64,000 bases of DNA from Tetranychus cinnabarinus (Eukaryota; Arthropoda; Arachnida; Trombidiformes; Tetranychidae), in NCBI GenBank assembly GCA_022266195.1, contig WHVY01000009.1:1178001-1242000 (forward strand), given 5' to 3'. Under the pieces are notes generated by a model. The model saw nothing but the letters and a program-made list of their open reading frames with translations. It ran no database searches and was not told the origin of the DNA. The translations under genes were made by a program, and so were the position numbers. Every line of letters starts with the position of its first letter. Positions within the stretch are counted from its first letter, which is position 1. Shown one piece after another: positions 26,187 to 38,595 of this stretch.

Positions 26187-27763
26187 CTCTGTTACAACGA
26201 GACAAATAAATTTGACTAAACAATGGTTAATTAAAAGACAGATAAACAAGAGAAACAGTTAACTTTAGAATCAGCTGAAGATGATTGAATAGGTCAAGTT
26301 GGAAAGCGATAATCTTTATTTGAAGAGAGAGGATCAATGGCAATTGATTACCTGAATCGATATCATATCTTTTTTATACTTTCAATAGTATGTCTTTCCA
26401 CCTATCAGTTGATTGCTCAAACCTTTGATTTAAAGTGTCTCACTCTACAAATTAATTAAATCACATATAAAACCTGATTCTGAGTGATTGTGAGCATTTT
26501 TGATTTACAAGGAAACATTGCTTGATAATGGGCCAGATATCCGATTTTCAGCTCTAAATATCTATCATTATAAATGACAAATCCAAACCATAATTGACAC
26601 GTCCAGATCTGATTTCAACAAATTGTTAACACAGTCATGAATTAAATTAACGGGTTAAATAGTATTTTGAACAAAAATAAATTTGAAAAAGATACTGAGA
26701 GCCAATCCTGTAGCTGAAGAAAACTGATACCCGCAATTAAATAGGAACAAAGCAAATGTTTTTTAATTTCACCTCTATTAATTGATAATAATCTAATGAA
26801 CTGACGGCTATTAAGAGCCAACAAATTATCAGATTGTAAATGCAATAAACACGACCCTAATTTACAATAAAAGCTTATTAATTATTAGATATTTGATTCG
26901 CAATTCAAGACCGGCAACTAATCAAAATGGTTATGATTTCTCTACTATCCTTCTATTATTTAGATTCAGTGAGTATAATAACTATGAGTAAATAATTGCA
27001 AATAATTTTACGATTTAGTTTTGCATATTAATTGAAGATTTAGTAATTTTTTTCATTAATCAATAATTGTGATAAAAAAATGATAATCAAGTAACCAGTG
27101 ACTTACCGAATTTATCGACTTTCCGCTAGTTTTTCGATAGATTGGAAAAAAACGATTAATCGAAAAATTTAAATCATTTTTTGTTGATAATTTTAATTAT
27201 TAATGATTTCGAATCATTGATTTTGAATTTATTATCGATTAAAATTTTTCAGCGTGTATCCTACATGCTAAAGTCTGGCATTCAATTTAATACAACCTGA
27301 ATTGCAGATGTTATTTGATATCTTGGCATTACAGTCGAAAGTTGGTGATTGGTGAGAATCTTGTAAGTTGATCAAAAAATTTACAAAATATTTCAGTTAT
27401 GAGTCAAAATTTTGTTTAAATATTTTTTTATTTCAGATTTAACGAATTGGATTTACAATTATAATGGTGGAATGCTTACAGTAACATTAATAAGATGGAA
27501 ACTAAAATTGCTTCTGATGGATGACCAACCTGGGTAAAATTAATTTATTGATAGACTGCCTTTTTGAAAATCAACTTCAAAATAAGTCCTGTTTTGATTC
27601 ATGTTTTCACGGAAACTATCAACAATCCAATCAACATTTAATTTGAACCAAGTCCAGTTACAACACAAGATTTTGCCATTTTAATTCCATTGATAAATTA
27701 TCGCTTACCAAGACGGATCACAATACAAGTCACATAAATCCAAAGGAATCATGTTAATGATGT
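26187..27763. other. Spacer without supported gene
   Basis: AT-rich, no recognisable protein on either strand. Poly-A/T runs, ATTTAT-type words and one weak splice-like pair near 27265-27430 (plus strand) are present, but the joined frames are short and unrecognisable. The 3' UTR of the secreted-peptide gene occupies the right end; TTTATT at 27544-27549 is AATAAA on the minus strand. Confidence 0.5.
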
Positions 27764-28207
27764 TTATCCCACCACCAATCCATTCAATGGATCAATTTTA
27801 TTTTTCTTGGATTTCTCTTTAATCACCGGAAACTCATCATAACTATAAATTGTTGTTTGCTTTGATGGATAAAATTGCCAAATTGGATCGCCTGTTGGTT
27901 ATTTCAACATAAAAAAACAACAGAAATGAAAAGATTGTCACAAGTCACCAAATAAATTTCAGTAAAAACTCACGAGCTTACCTTTATCTTGAATCTGATT
28001 ATCCCAGTTGAATGGTAAGCGTATTATCCTTGCATCATTATCAAATGGTCTTGTGTTAACCTGGACAATAATATAAGAATGACAAGTTGATATCACATCC
28101 AAATGATTGTATCATGTAACTCAATTTTCACCAGGAATTAACAGTGTACTTACCATTGTTATTCCAATCAAAAAGAGTGTAAATACTTTTAGTAGAATTG
28201 TTTGCAT
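27764..28207 (-). CDS. Small secreted peptide precursor (86 aa), unrecognised
   Basis: Three short exons, 28207-28154, 28060-27982 and 27891-27764, with introns of 93 and 90 bp. Donors are ATG|GTAAGT and AAAG|GTAAGC, acceptors TGTCCAG and CCAACAG; phases (0, 1) match and the frame closes with TAA. Exon 1 encodes an 18-residue hydrophobic leader, MQTILLKVFTLFLIGITM, that reads as a signal peptide. The mature part has no Cys, is rich in aromatic and charged residues (for example IIRLPFNWDNQ and GDPIWQFYPSKQ), and ends with a KK pair followed by NKIDPLNGLVVG. A dibasic site followed by a terminal Gly resembles a neuropeptide that would be cleaved and amidated, but I recognise no family. It could equally be a secreted salivary or cuticle-associated peptide. 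It lies 667 bp downstream of amnionless, on the same strand. Confidence 0.75.
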
Positions 28208-28873
28208 ACTGAATTGAATTTACTGTTGGGCACTGAATCTAATTAGTTATTTACTGGAACAAAAGTGTATCCAATGAACGCTCAAGATTAACTGACTCTC
28301 AATTACACTAATTAGACTACTTTTATACTTGAGATGTAACAAAATCTTTTCAATTGGGAAGACTTGTAAATGAATATGATGCATTTGAATATGACTGTCA
28401 CAATTCATGGAATCTATCTGAATGATGGAAACAGAATAGATAAATCTGGATTATTCACTATTCATCCAAAATTGACAATTTGAATATTCACAGTAAGGTT
28501 TCATTTGATAAAAAAAGGTTAGCAACTAATATGTCATCTCTCATTCATCCAATCTATTAAATTTAATTTGACCACAAGAATTGTAAACTAATAACTGAAA
28601 ACAACATTTAATTAGTTTATTATTCAAATTCAATTAAAAGATGAACTAATTTTTCAGTTGATTCTGTTTTTTACGCCAAAAGGGGTTAAACGAGGTTACA
28701 ACAAAATAAACTTCGTCCATTTAGTCAATCTAAATCACTTTTACATTTATAGGTTAATTAGGTAACTATTAAATTTGTAGGAGGAAGACTTTAGAAAGTC
28801 CTTTATTAGTTTCAATAAATTTACAATTTGTTATTAATTTTGAAAATCATGGTGAGTTTGCATCCAATTTAAA
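28208..28873. other. Spacer between amnionless 3' end and peptide gene
   Basis: Contains the amnionless 3' UTR at the right end and must contain the promoter and 5' leader of the minus-strand peptide gene at the left. No other exon is seen. Confidence 0.5.
28802..28807 (-). other. Poly(A) signal candidate for amnionless
   Basis: AATAAA on the minus strand 67 bp after the amnionless stop codon. Confidence 0.65.
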
Positions 28874-31082
28874 TTAATCTTGCTCTAGAGAGACGACATC
28901 GAGAAGAAGAGCTTTGTCATGTGTTAATCTTGGTTCAAGATCAGTTTCCAGTTCAACTTGATTGTCTTGCGATTCGTCTGTTGATACACTTTCAGAGATT
29001 TCACCACCAATGGAAACTTTTTCCTCAGAAATTGAAAACAATGCTGATGTTGACTTGAGAATAGGTTTTGAAGAGGATGAACTAATAGTTACTTCATCTG
29101 AGTGAGGTTGGTTAGATAATCCAAGTTCCAAGCCAAGTCTTTCAGATTCGTCCAATCCTTGGAATCTTATAAACGTAAATTGAGAATTTGAAAAGGCTGA
29201 TCTATTCCAGATTGAAGTGAGAGTTATACCAAATCGACGTCGATACATTATGAAACCAAAAATTATCAGAATGATTAGTACAGTAATAAGAAAGACAGAA
29301 AAAAAAGATAATGATTCATTAGCCGATGAATTTGAAATTTTGATTTCTATAGATTTATAATGTAATCCTAGTTTGTTATCATCGTTTGACAAGTCTTCAT
29401 ACAAATGCTGCACGCAACGACTTGCTAATCCTGACTGTTCCAATTCAGTTATTATGATTTCAAGGGTATATGTCTGTGGACTGATTGAAGCATAACCAAC
29501 TGTCCCTGGATATCGAGTTGACCAAAAGTTGTCAAAATAACTTTTGAAGTCAGATAGATCAGAAACCTTTGAAATCCCAGTTAATTTGATTAAACCACCA
29601 CATAGTGGGCAACAATGTCCTTCTGGTTTTATCGGATTTACACAATTTACTGGAGTACATTTGACACCTTTACATATTCGATTGACAAACTTCGTTGCTC
29701 TATTATCACAAGAACAGCCGTTCCCAGTGTCACAATCGTTACCGATATCAGGATCAATTGTAAGAGTTTTAGAAGTGGGAATCGCAAAGACATAACGACC
29801 TGAATTTGATCTAATGAATGATTGGAATTCTTGATCATTTAATGTTACCCCATTTATCTGGATAGATTTAACTTTCAGATTATTCTCACTAAAATCAACA
29901 AAAGTTTGAAACGTGAATCCTTTAGGAAATACGATTCGATCTTTTGTACACGGAATACGGTCAACATGAGGAATTGGATTATTTGCCCAACTTCCACTGA
30001 CAACAATACCAGCCAATGTCTGGTTCCAGACCATGGGATCCATCCATTCACCGGAAATCAACTTGAATCTGCGATCTATAATAAACAAAGATATTTAATT
30101 AAAAAACAAAATAAGAAATTTAAATTACATTAAAATCAATGATAAATACAAAACATGCTTAAAAAATAATTGAAACCGGAAAGAAATTTAGTCAGCTACC
30201 TAATTCTCACGACATCTCAATCGATAATCGGAAATTGCTAATTATGGAACTAAGAAATTACTCTTCAATTGTAATGTCATATTGCAATGATTCTTCAATC
30301 ATCATTCAGTCGTATCTGATTTTCTGTCATCACTTCAACCAATAAATCATTATGCTAGTTATTCATTTATTTCACCTTCAACGGTAGCAAGTAATTCGAA
30401 TCTTGCAAAAAACACCATCTAATTAGTTATCAATTCAATGATTATGGATGCTACCAACAAGAGAAATGTTTTAAATTTATAAAGATACTCACCGACAGGC
30501 TCACAATCAGAAACAGCAGCATCATTTGCTTGAATAAAATCAAGATTGTCATCCAACACTATTTCTCCATTGTTGGGCAAGACCTTAATTGCAAAGTTAA
30601 GAGTTTCACATTATTGTTTACACAAACATTGAAAATGAACACAAGTTTTGTAAAACTCACTATTTGTTGATTGCGAACCAGTTTATCGATATAAATAACG
30701 GTTTCATCTGGATAAATAATCCGATCTTGTGGACATAAACTGCCATCCCAGAGCCATTTGTTAGCCTCATGTCGATTGGAGTCAAGGTTCCAAATTTTAA
30801 CGGAATCACATCGAACCAAACAGCCTGTTGTAAAATAGCATAGGCAGACACAATTGTTAAAAAAGCAAATGTTTAATAAAATCACAATTAATGGATTAAT
30901 GATGTTTTAACAGAAGGGAAGAAGAAAAATAAAGACAATGACGAGTTATCTGAAAGAAGACAAAAGAAAAGACAACATTGATGCTGCCATCTTGATTGAA
31001 TCATCTTACATGAGAACAAGAAGCTGATAACCAAGAAAACAATTAAAGTAGCGCTAATTGTTAATCGAGAAATCATTGTCAT
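28874..31082 (-). CDS. amn: Amnionless homologue, endocytic receptor subunit
   Basis: Four exons, 31082-31010, 30824-30661, 30583-30493 and 30075-28874, phases 1, 0, 1, all GT-AG, encode 509 residues. Exon 1 is a signal peptide (MTMISRLTISATLIVFLVIS). The ectodomain follows the amnionless pattern: a KIWN start, a W-x-DG-x-L-C-P-QDR segment, a second related repeat with IPCTKDRIVFPKGF and FQSFIRSNSGRYVF, then a Cys-rich VWC-like module ending HCCPLCGG. One transmembrane helix (about SVFLITVLIILIIFGFIMY) precedes a 120-residue cytoplasmic tail. In animals amnionless carries cubilin to the membrane and links it to endocytic adaptors, for protein uptake in gut and nephrocytes. The tail has FSNSQF, close to the FxNPxF adaptor signal but with Ser for Pro, and no second copy. 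Poly(A) signal at 28807-28802. Confidence 0.9.
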
Positions 31083-34000
31083 TGTGATTATTAGATAATG
31101 TCGAAAGAAAGGCCAATTACTACAAGAAATGTAACATTGATTAACTTATTCTTCAGACTTTAACGTGTTAATTTGTTAATTGTTAATCTTATGCTTCCAC
31201 TTGACAAAAGTATCTCCATTACAAAAGCTGTTACTTCTCAATTGGTTATCGAGGGAAACAAAAAAAGCTGACAACCAACAACTACAAAAAAATAACAACA
31301 CTACTTGATTGTTACACCGTTAATCGCCATTCCCTTAATACATTATTATTGATCTTATGGTTGTCAAATTAATGGCCTTTACCCAGCTTTAATTGATTAC
31401 AATAACCACGTTCCCATCGTCGATCGGATTACCAAGGGCTAATCACAGGAAAACACAGCCAAATGAAAATGGTAAATATCTTATCAAATTACTTTTTGTA
31501 CATTGTTGCTATCAACCAACTGGTTTAATAGTTTATATTTATTTGTCAAGTGACACTCAGTCACCCATTGTCTTACAAATGATCTTTAATTAAAACAAAT
31601 AATTTCATTACAGACTTACAACGCAATAAATCAATTCCCGCGTTTACCCAGCCATTTTGTTTTACATTTGAACCTCTTAGTAAGCTTGTCCTTACTAACT
31701 TCAAACCAACCACGTTGATTCTTGCTTTTGCAGTAAGCAAATTTTGGAGGGATGATGTAAAACTTCTGGCATTGTTAATTGTACCGAAATATGATCACAA
31801 TTCAAGTGAATCAAATATCAGCGTAAATATCAATTTTAATCAACTCACCTAAGGTTTGTATGGCAATAGAATTTCTCCAAATGCTTTATGTCACAAGTGG
31901 AGTAAGATAAAGCCATTCAACAACAATAACCACAACAACATAGAAAAGGGTAATTATTTGTTATTTTTCTTTCATCTATCAATGTCAATGTAATTTTTTT
32001 AACATTTTCAGGCTAATTATAAATTAATTTCATCTTGATTGATTTATTTCCCCTTCTTTTGTCCGATCAAACATTGATTTTTTTACGAGTATAATCAATG
32101 TTACCTCCAACAGTGATTTGCAGTAAACCATGCAAAAATTATTAATATTTCGATTATCTGATCTTTACTTTTTTTTATTTTCTCAGGTTAATTCCCTTCA
32201 CCCGTTAGGAACGGTAACCTTTACATGAACCGTATTTCAGCTTATGGGTAGGAATTTCTCACAATTTCACAATTTCTCGATCAATTTTACAAAGAAAACA
32301 AGATCAGAATCAGATTTACCTCAGTGGCCTGGCAGATTAATCCGGGAATTTACCTTGATCTTGACCCATTTTCATATTATTGCTCTGACAATTAGTATAT
32401 CTTTTTTCAATCATTTACTGGAATGAATTTTCGCAATGAAAAAATTATTCAGCATGAGAACTCATTAACATAAACTTCGTTTTATTTTCCTGCAATCATC
32501 AGATGATGGATTTCATCAACTCTCAACCCAATGTTTAAACTTGAACTCTCATCAGTTTTTGGGTAGACACAAAGACTGACATCAACGGTATGGCCAAAGG
32601 CTATTGACGAAATAATTCTGCTAATGTGAGGGTTAAACTGAAAGGTTAAAACAGTTAAAGATGATTCAGAAAATTTTACCTTGATTCAACCATCTTATCT
32701 AAGGTTTGTGTTATTGGACTGATAAATCTCATTGTCTAACTAGATTAGTTAACTAAAAGCTTTGTTAGCCAAAAACTACATCAAATATAATCAACTTTTT
32801 AGTCCAACAACTCAATAATCTTTATATTAAATCATAAAACTCATTCCATATTATTTGAAGGAACAAATCGTACGAAATCAGACAAACAGAACAAAATATA
32901 AATCAAATAATTCGACTTTGCCCCGTTAAATTGTGAGTTTAGAAACAATGAAAGTATTGTTAACAATCATAATTCACATGAAAGGAGAAAGTTCATAATT
33001 TTCAACTCATTTACCTTATTAATGTATCTTTCCCAGAATCATTGATTGCGCCATTAAGACAAATCTAAATTGTATTACATTTACAATTTTCATAATTTTA
33101 ATACAACAAATAATTAATCGATTCAGTTTTTAAATTTTGATGAAAGTTACGCTTTAAATTCAATTGATAAATGCATGATAGATTCAACGATAGTAAAAGT
33201 TTCCCCAAATTATTAGCTAGTGCTTAACTCTTTAACTACTGCGAAAATTTCCATTTTTTCAAAATAATTCATGAATTGTGAACTAATTGTTACTGAGTAG
33301 AATGCAATTAATCAGTTACAGAGAAAAAAATGAAATATCAAAATGATCAGTTTGATTAATGTTTAATTATCAAATTATCATGAGAATAGAAAGCGAAAGA
33401 TTAAAAGAGGGAAATATTATTAAAAGAATCAAGGATTCTATTTTGATGATTCCAGTAAATTGGATCAACTTTAGCCGTAAATCGTTGAATTTCACAATCC
33501 AATGAAAATAACAAATTCCATATGATTAAGTCTGATTATGATTTTGAGTAAATTAAAGGAATTGATTATAATGCATATTTTTCATTCAATTTCAGGGCAA
33601 CTTGGATGGACACGAGAAGCAAATGGAAATGAAGTAAACCAAATAACACAAGAAATGGATACGATGAAGAACAATTAAGCTAATTGGATTGAGGCACAGC
33701 AAAATTGTGGAATCAAAAGTGATTATGGATTACAATTACAATCAAGTTTAGGATAGTTAAAAGTAGATTATGTAAACAAATTGATTTTTACACGAAAACC
33801 TCAACCATATTGAAGCATCAATTTTGTTGAATTGAATTTTTAAATTGTTAAACTTGCTATTTACCTGTTTCAATGCTAAAATGGTTCAAGACTTAACAAT
33901 TTAACAAGTCGATTCAACAATTTGAATGGTTAATGTTTCATTATACAGTTGAGTTTCAGTTGAATTTCATTTTTTACCAGGCAAATTAACCAATTTGTTA

Positions 34001-37000
34001 GACAGAGATAAATTGTTATTTTGTAGATTAGGATGTCAGTTTGAGTAAACTGATTTTAACTCTCAGTTATCAATCAAGTGACACAACAAAAGGGACCTCA
34101 GAGAGAGATATATCGATTAATCACTTGTTAATAGAAACAATTTAGAGACAATATTGATTTAGAAAATATAAATACAAATACAAGCCGATAATCAAGCGTT
34201 ATTGTTATTATTTTTGTCAATATCAAAATCAGCTACAAGATCAATTTGATTACTAAATTGGTGCATAACATTGATCTTCTGCACCGAACCTGTTGATTAT
34301 TATGAATGCAATAAGTCCAATTTTTAATTTATTTCTTATTTCTTTTTTTCAGGTTTCATTGAATCTTGGTGATCTGTCGATTCTTAATCATTTTGGAAAC
34401 TGGGATTTTCCAATGAATCTGTTTGTTTCAATACTATCTGATGAAGTGATTGAACCTGATTGATAATAATGTAAAAAATTGAGCAATTTTACAAAAGTAA
34501 GACAATCGGATAAAATGTTGAACAGGTTAAAGGTAAACCTTTTACTGATTTGTATTGTTACCATTGCCTTTTAAATGCTTTGTTTAATGATGTAATGGTA
34601 ACAAATTGTGATAAGATTTGGAATGGAAAATGAAATTATAACTTTGACTGAATTCAAAGTAGACTGATAATTGTTCAATGATTGTTAGAAATTATTTTAA
34701 AACAAAAGCAAACTGATTGTGATTTTCATTGAGAAAAGGTTGGTTACCATTTTGACCAAAGATAAAGAAGCTTACATTACTATTTATGGTAAATTGGATT
34801 TCAATTTTGCTAAAATGAATCAGAGGGAAAAAATTTCCATTATCATAATCATGATTATGGTTTATCACCATAAGAAATAATATAACTTTTAAATGTTAAA
34901 TACGCAATTCACTTTTGACTGGAACAGGGAAAAAATAATCAACTGATCAAGATGAAAATTTATCTGGTTAACTTACAATTTTAATAAGCCTCGATAAATA
35001 ATGATCAAGGCTGCTTGTTGAATCAAGCAACAGTTTACCAGAAAAACCTAGCATTTCCATTGAACCCAATTCTAGTTTTACCTTTTGTTACCTTAAATCA
35101 CCGTTAATTTGATTAATAATGGTTACCCAACGGTGAGAACAAAAAGATTGACAAAAAGATATGTTTAATAAACAATTAGTTGATTGTTGGTAAAGAAGTC
35201 AGTATTGACTTATCAACATTTTCAACTCTCTTAGACAAATGTATGACAATCGACTAATTATTTTAGTTGATTCGGACAATTTGTTTCATATTAATCTACT
35301 AATTGTTAATCATAATCAATTTACAAGGTGAATTGATTGTAAACTAGATTGAAATTGAAGAAGCCATTTGTTTTTCAAACCAATTTTAATCATATGGTTT
35401 TCACTCTCTCTATATATTTGTGTTTCTGCTCACAACATTTATAGTTATTATCACGTTAATAATCAAATTAGTAATCTATTTTTAGACGATCATCAATGCA
35501 ACAATCAAAGGAGAGCCTAATTTAGTTGCAATTTAATTAAATCCTCAATTAATTCAGATAATTGTCTTTTCCTGTCAATACAATGTTCAAGTTACCATAG
35601 ACTTGGTTATAAGGATTTGATTATTTGTTTGCCCTCTTAACTGAACATTATTTTGATTCTTTCTCAGTTTTTTTTCACAATTATTGTTGCAGTTAATTGT
35701 AATTTAGACATTCATGTATCTTGATTAATCAATCATTAAGATATTAATATTTGACCTTTACTTTTATCGTTATTTCATCGAGTGTTTTTTGTCACAATAA
35801 TTGAATGTATTATTTTGTTCATTTGCTGTTATGTCTAACAATCAAAACTGCCTTTGAGTGTTAACTCTAAATATAATCAGTCAAATAATCTGTAGACATT
35901 GAAATCGATTTAAATAATTAGTCTGTTCGATTGTACAAAACAAAATGAGTCTTTACTTTGATTGCACGTTAAAATCCATGATTACACTTTTAATTATCAA
36001 TCATTAATGAACTGATATAATCACACATTTAATTAGTTAAATAACCAATTAGTCTCTAATTATTTTAATATAAGCAACTCAGAGCATGATAAACACTAGG
36101 TTATTGGAACTGGTATATCAGAATGATTGTTACTCATAGATTCATCAGCTACCGGCGAGATAATTGAAACAGCAAAAGTGAAAAAATAGACTAATACTGA
36201 CCCTAAACAATGAAGTAAAGCTTCAATCTTCTTGATCAAATTGTCTTTAACACAAATGGTCAGTACAATTAGTCTTGATTTTTTCACTTTTCCGTTTCAA
36301 TGAGTTAAGCTCTCAAGCTTCGCCTTACATTAGATCTGAAATCAATGTAGTTCTTGTATCTTCTGTATCAATGTTCACATCTTTTAATCGTCCTTTCTTT
36401 ACATGGTAAATGTAGATAAAGTGTTTGTTTAGTGAAACATCGATAGATTGATAGTATTATATATATAAGCACTGAAGTACCGGTAAAAGTACCAATTGTT
36501 ATAGTAATTTGTGGATGCTGCTTTGATTTAATTTTATAACAATTGATTTATTGAACGTTAAATTGTCACTTGGATAATAAAATTCACTTACGAGTGAAAT
36601 AATAAGCTCAGATAAGTTTAAATCAATGTAACCCAATGTAAATCAGGATAAGTCAACTGTTACAGTTACATTTAATTTTCTGGTTCTAACCATTAGTTTT
36701 GAATTGCTTGGGAATCAAGTTTTTGCTTTAAATTCAACTAAATTAAAGTTGATTTATGATTGTAACATAGTAAATTGTCTTCTTTTTTAACTATTAGCTT
36801 ATTAATATGTATATATATCTGTGTGAATAGGCCAAGTAAGAGGTAAATTGAAGATGAAATTTGAGTAACCATTGAAGGTTAGGGTCATTTGGTTAATCAT
36901 AATGATTATCATCCGGTTAAAAGTGAATCAGGAAATCGCTAATTGAGTGATATTCATACAAAATTAGGCAAGTTAATTAGATTATTAATGTAGCTATATA

Positions 37001-37594
37001 TTTTATACCAAGCTCGATAGTAATAATAATATCAAGGGAATTCACATCTGATTATTGTTATTATTTGTCAACCTTACAATGGAGTGAAAATACAGTTGAA
37101 GGGAAATTGAATGAAATTGTTCAATAATTGAGGCCTTTTTTGAACCAATTTTTTTCTCTCTTTATTACCATCTAGATTGGTATTACGATTATTATTTAGA
37201 TTGTTATTTAGATTTATGTTAAGATTGGTATAAATTTTATATTAACCGGTAATCATAATCATCGGACAATTGAATGTTATTTGGTATAAATATTGCTATT
37301 TACAACGAAACAGTGCAATGCAGTGTAATTGTTATAAAAAAGAAGAGTTAATCAAAGATTAAGATAAAGAATGAACAGTTTGATTAAAAAATGATTAAAA
37401 ACGTTTACATTTACCTTTGTTCAATCAGTTGAAAGGTTAAACCCAAAAGGTTGGAGATTACGGTTAACCCAAAACCAAATGTCCCAATCAGCTTAAAACC
37501 CAAACAAACACACAGCATAAAAAAGGGGATAAAAAGATGAGTGATGATAACTGTTTCATCATTGTTTTTAAATTGATTCATCTCAATTTGGATG

Positions 37595-37880
37595 TAGACA
37601 GAGTGAGAGAAGAGAGATAGAGAGAGAGGAAAGAGAGGTTTGACTAAGCAAACTACAAAGACAGAGGAAGATAGAAGTTAAAAAAAGAAAGAGAAGACAA
37701 GAAAATAGACAGACGATAATGAAAGTGATATTTCCAGTGAAATGTACAACTGAACACGTACCACGTGATATTGTCAACAAGCCAATACAATTGATTAAGG
37801 GAAGAGAGAGAGAGACAGAGAGACAGAGAGATGAAGATGTGAAGATGAAAGGGAGAGTGTGATGAGAAACGAGAGAGGGA
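37595..37880. repeat. GA-rich low-complexity block
   Basis: Imperfect GAGA and GACAGA runs, CT-rich on the minus strand. It lies 0.7-1.0 kb upstream of the KLF start codon and generates a Ser/Leu-rich spurious frame on the minus strand. Similar tracts lie upstream of the DM gene and SIK3. Confidence 0.8.
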
Positions 37881-38220
37881 ATCAAGTTAATCAACAGGGA
37901 ATTCAATTGTTTTACATTAACATTTACCGTCAACCAGGACAGTAATCATCATCATCTTAACATTTATTGTTTATGTTTTCTTGTTCATCATCTTTCTTTA
38001 TTATCATCATCATCGACTCACTCTTAATTTGTTCACTCACTTTCCAAGTTTCTCACAGACAAAGTGTGTATATTTAATTTTATTTTTTTTCAATGTTTCA
38101 ACAATTTAGTCAATAGTTCGAGATGATCTGAAACATCATTACAATATTTTATGTTTTTGTTCAAGTTTCAACTTTTTTTAGTTTATGATTAATTTTTGTC
38201 TTGATTATTTTCATCTTTAC

Positions 38221-38222
38221 AG
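38221..38222 (+). promoter_or_regulatory. Possible 5' UTR splice acceptor of KLF
   Basis: TTTTCATCTTTACAG is a good acceptor 374 bp upstream of the KLF ATG, so a 5' untranslated exon may start at 38223. The matching donor was not located. Confidence 0.3.
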
Positions 38223-38595
38223 TTAACAATAAACTGGCCACTATCCAAGTTAATCAACTGGCGCAATAAATAATATTCACTTTTGGCTGATCCTGTTGAA
38301 TGGCTCATATTTGAAGGAATGAACATTGGAAATATTTACAATAGTTTAATATTTTTTTGAATTTTTTCGTTTCTTCTGGTCATCTGTAACTTGGCAATTA
38401 CTTGATCAACCAACTGATTTGATAGCAATTTAAATTTACACAACGGCGTCAACAACGGTTCCACCATTAATCACGTCAACGACGTCAACAGAAAGGGAAA
38501 AGGTTACGAGGATAAAGTACGGATAGGACAAGGAGAGACGGTCAATTGAATCAACTGTTGGTGGAAATAATCACTTTTATTTTTGAACAATCAAA

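Larger units (their letters stand above)
31083..38595. other. Gene-poor stretch upstream of KLF
   Basis: No supported coding gene in 7.5 kb between amnionless and the KLF gene. The left end holds the amnionless promoter, the right end the KLF leader. The plus strand has one splice-acceptor-like site (TTTTTTTCAG at about 34352) followed by 36 open codons ending in TGA at 34462, without a recognisable product or a matching donor exon. A GA-rich block occupies 37595-37880. Confidence 0.5.

Noticed and set aside
27261..27300. Plus-strand ILHAKV after an AG, identical to a Su(H) hexapeptide
   Set aside because: Only six residues match, the frame closes within a few codons, and flanking nucleotides do not align with Su(H).
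34353..34462. Acceptor followed by 36 open plus-strand codons
   Set aside because: No donor exon with matching phase and no recognisable product; AT-rich DNA gives such frames by chance.
37583..37933. 116-residue minus-strand frame
   Set aside because: Ser/Leu low complexity from GA/CT repeats; no splice context.
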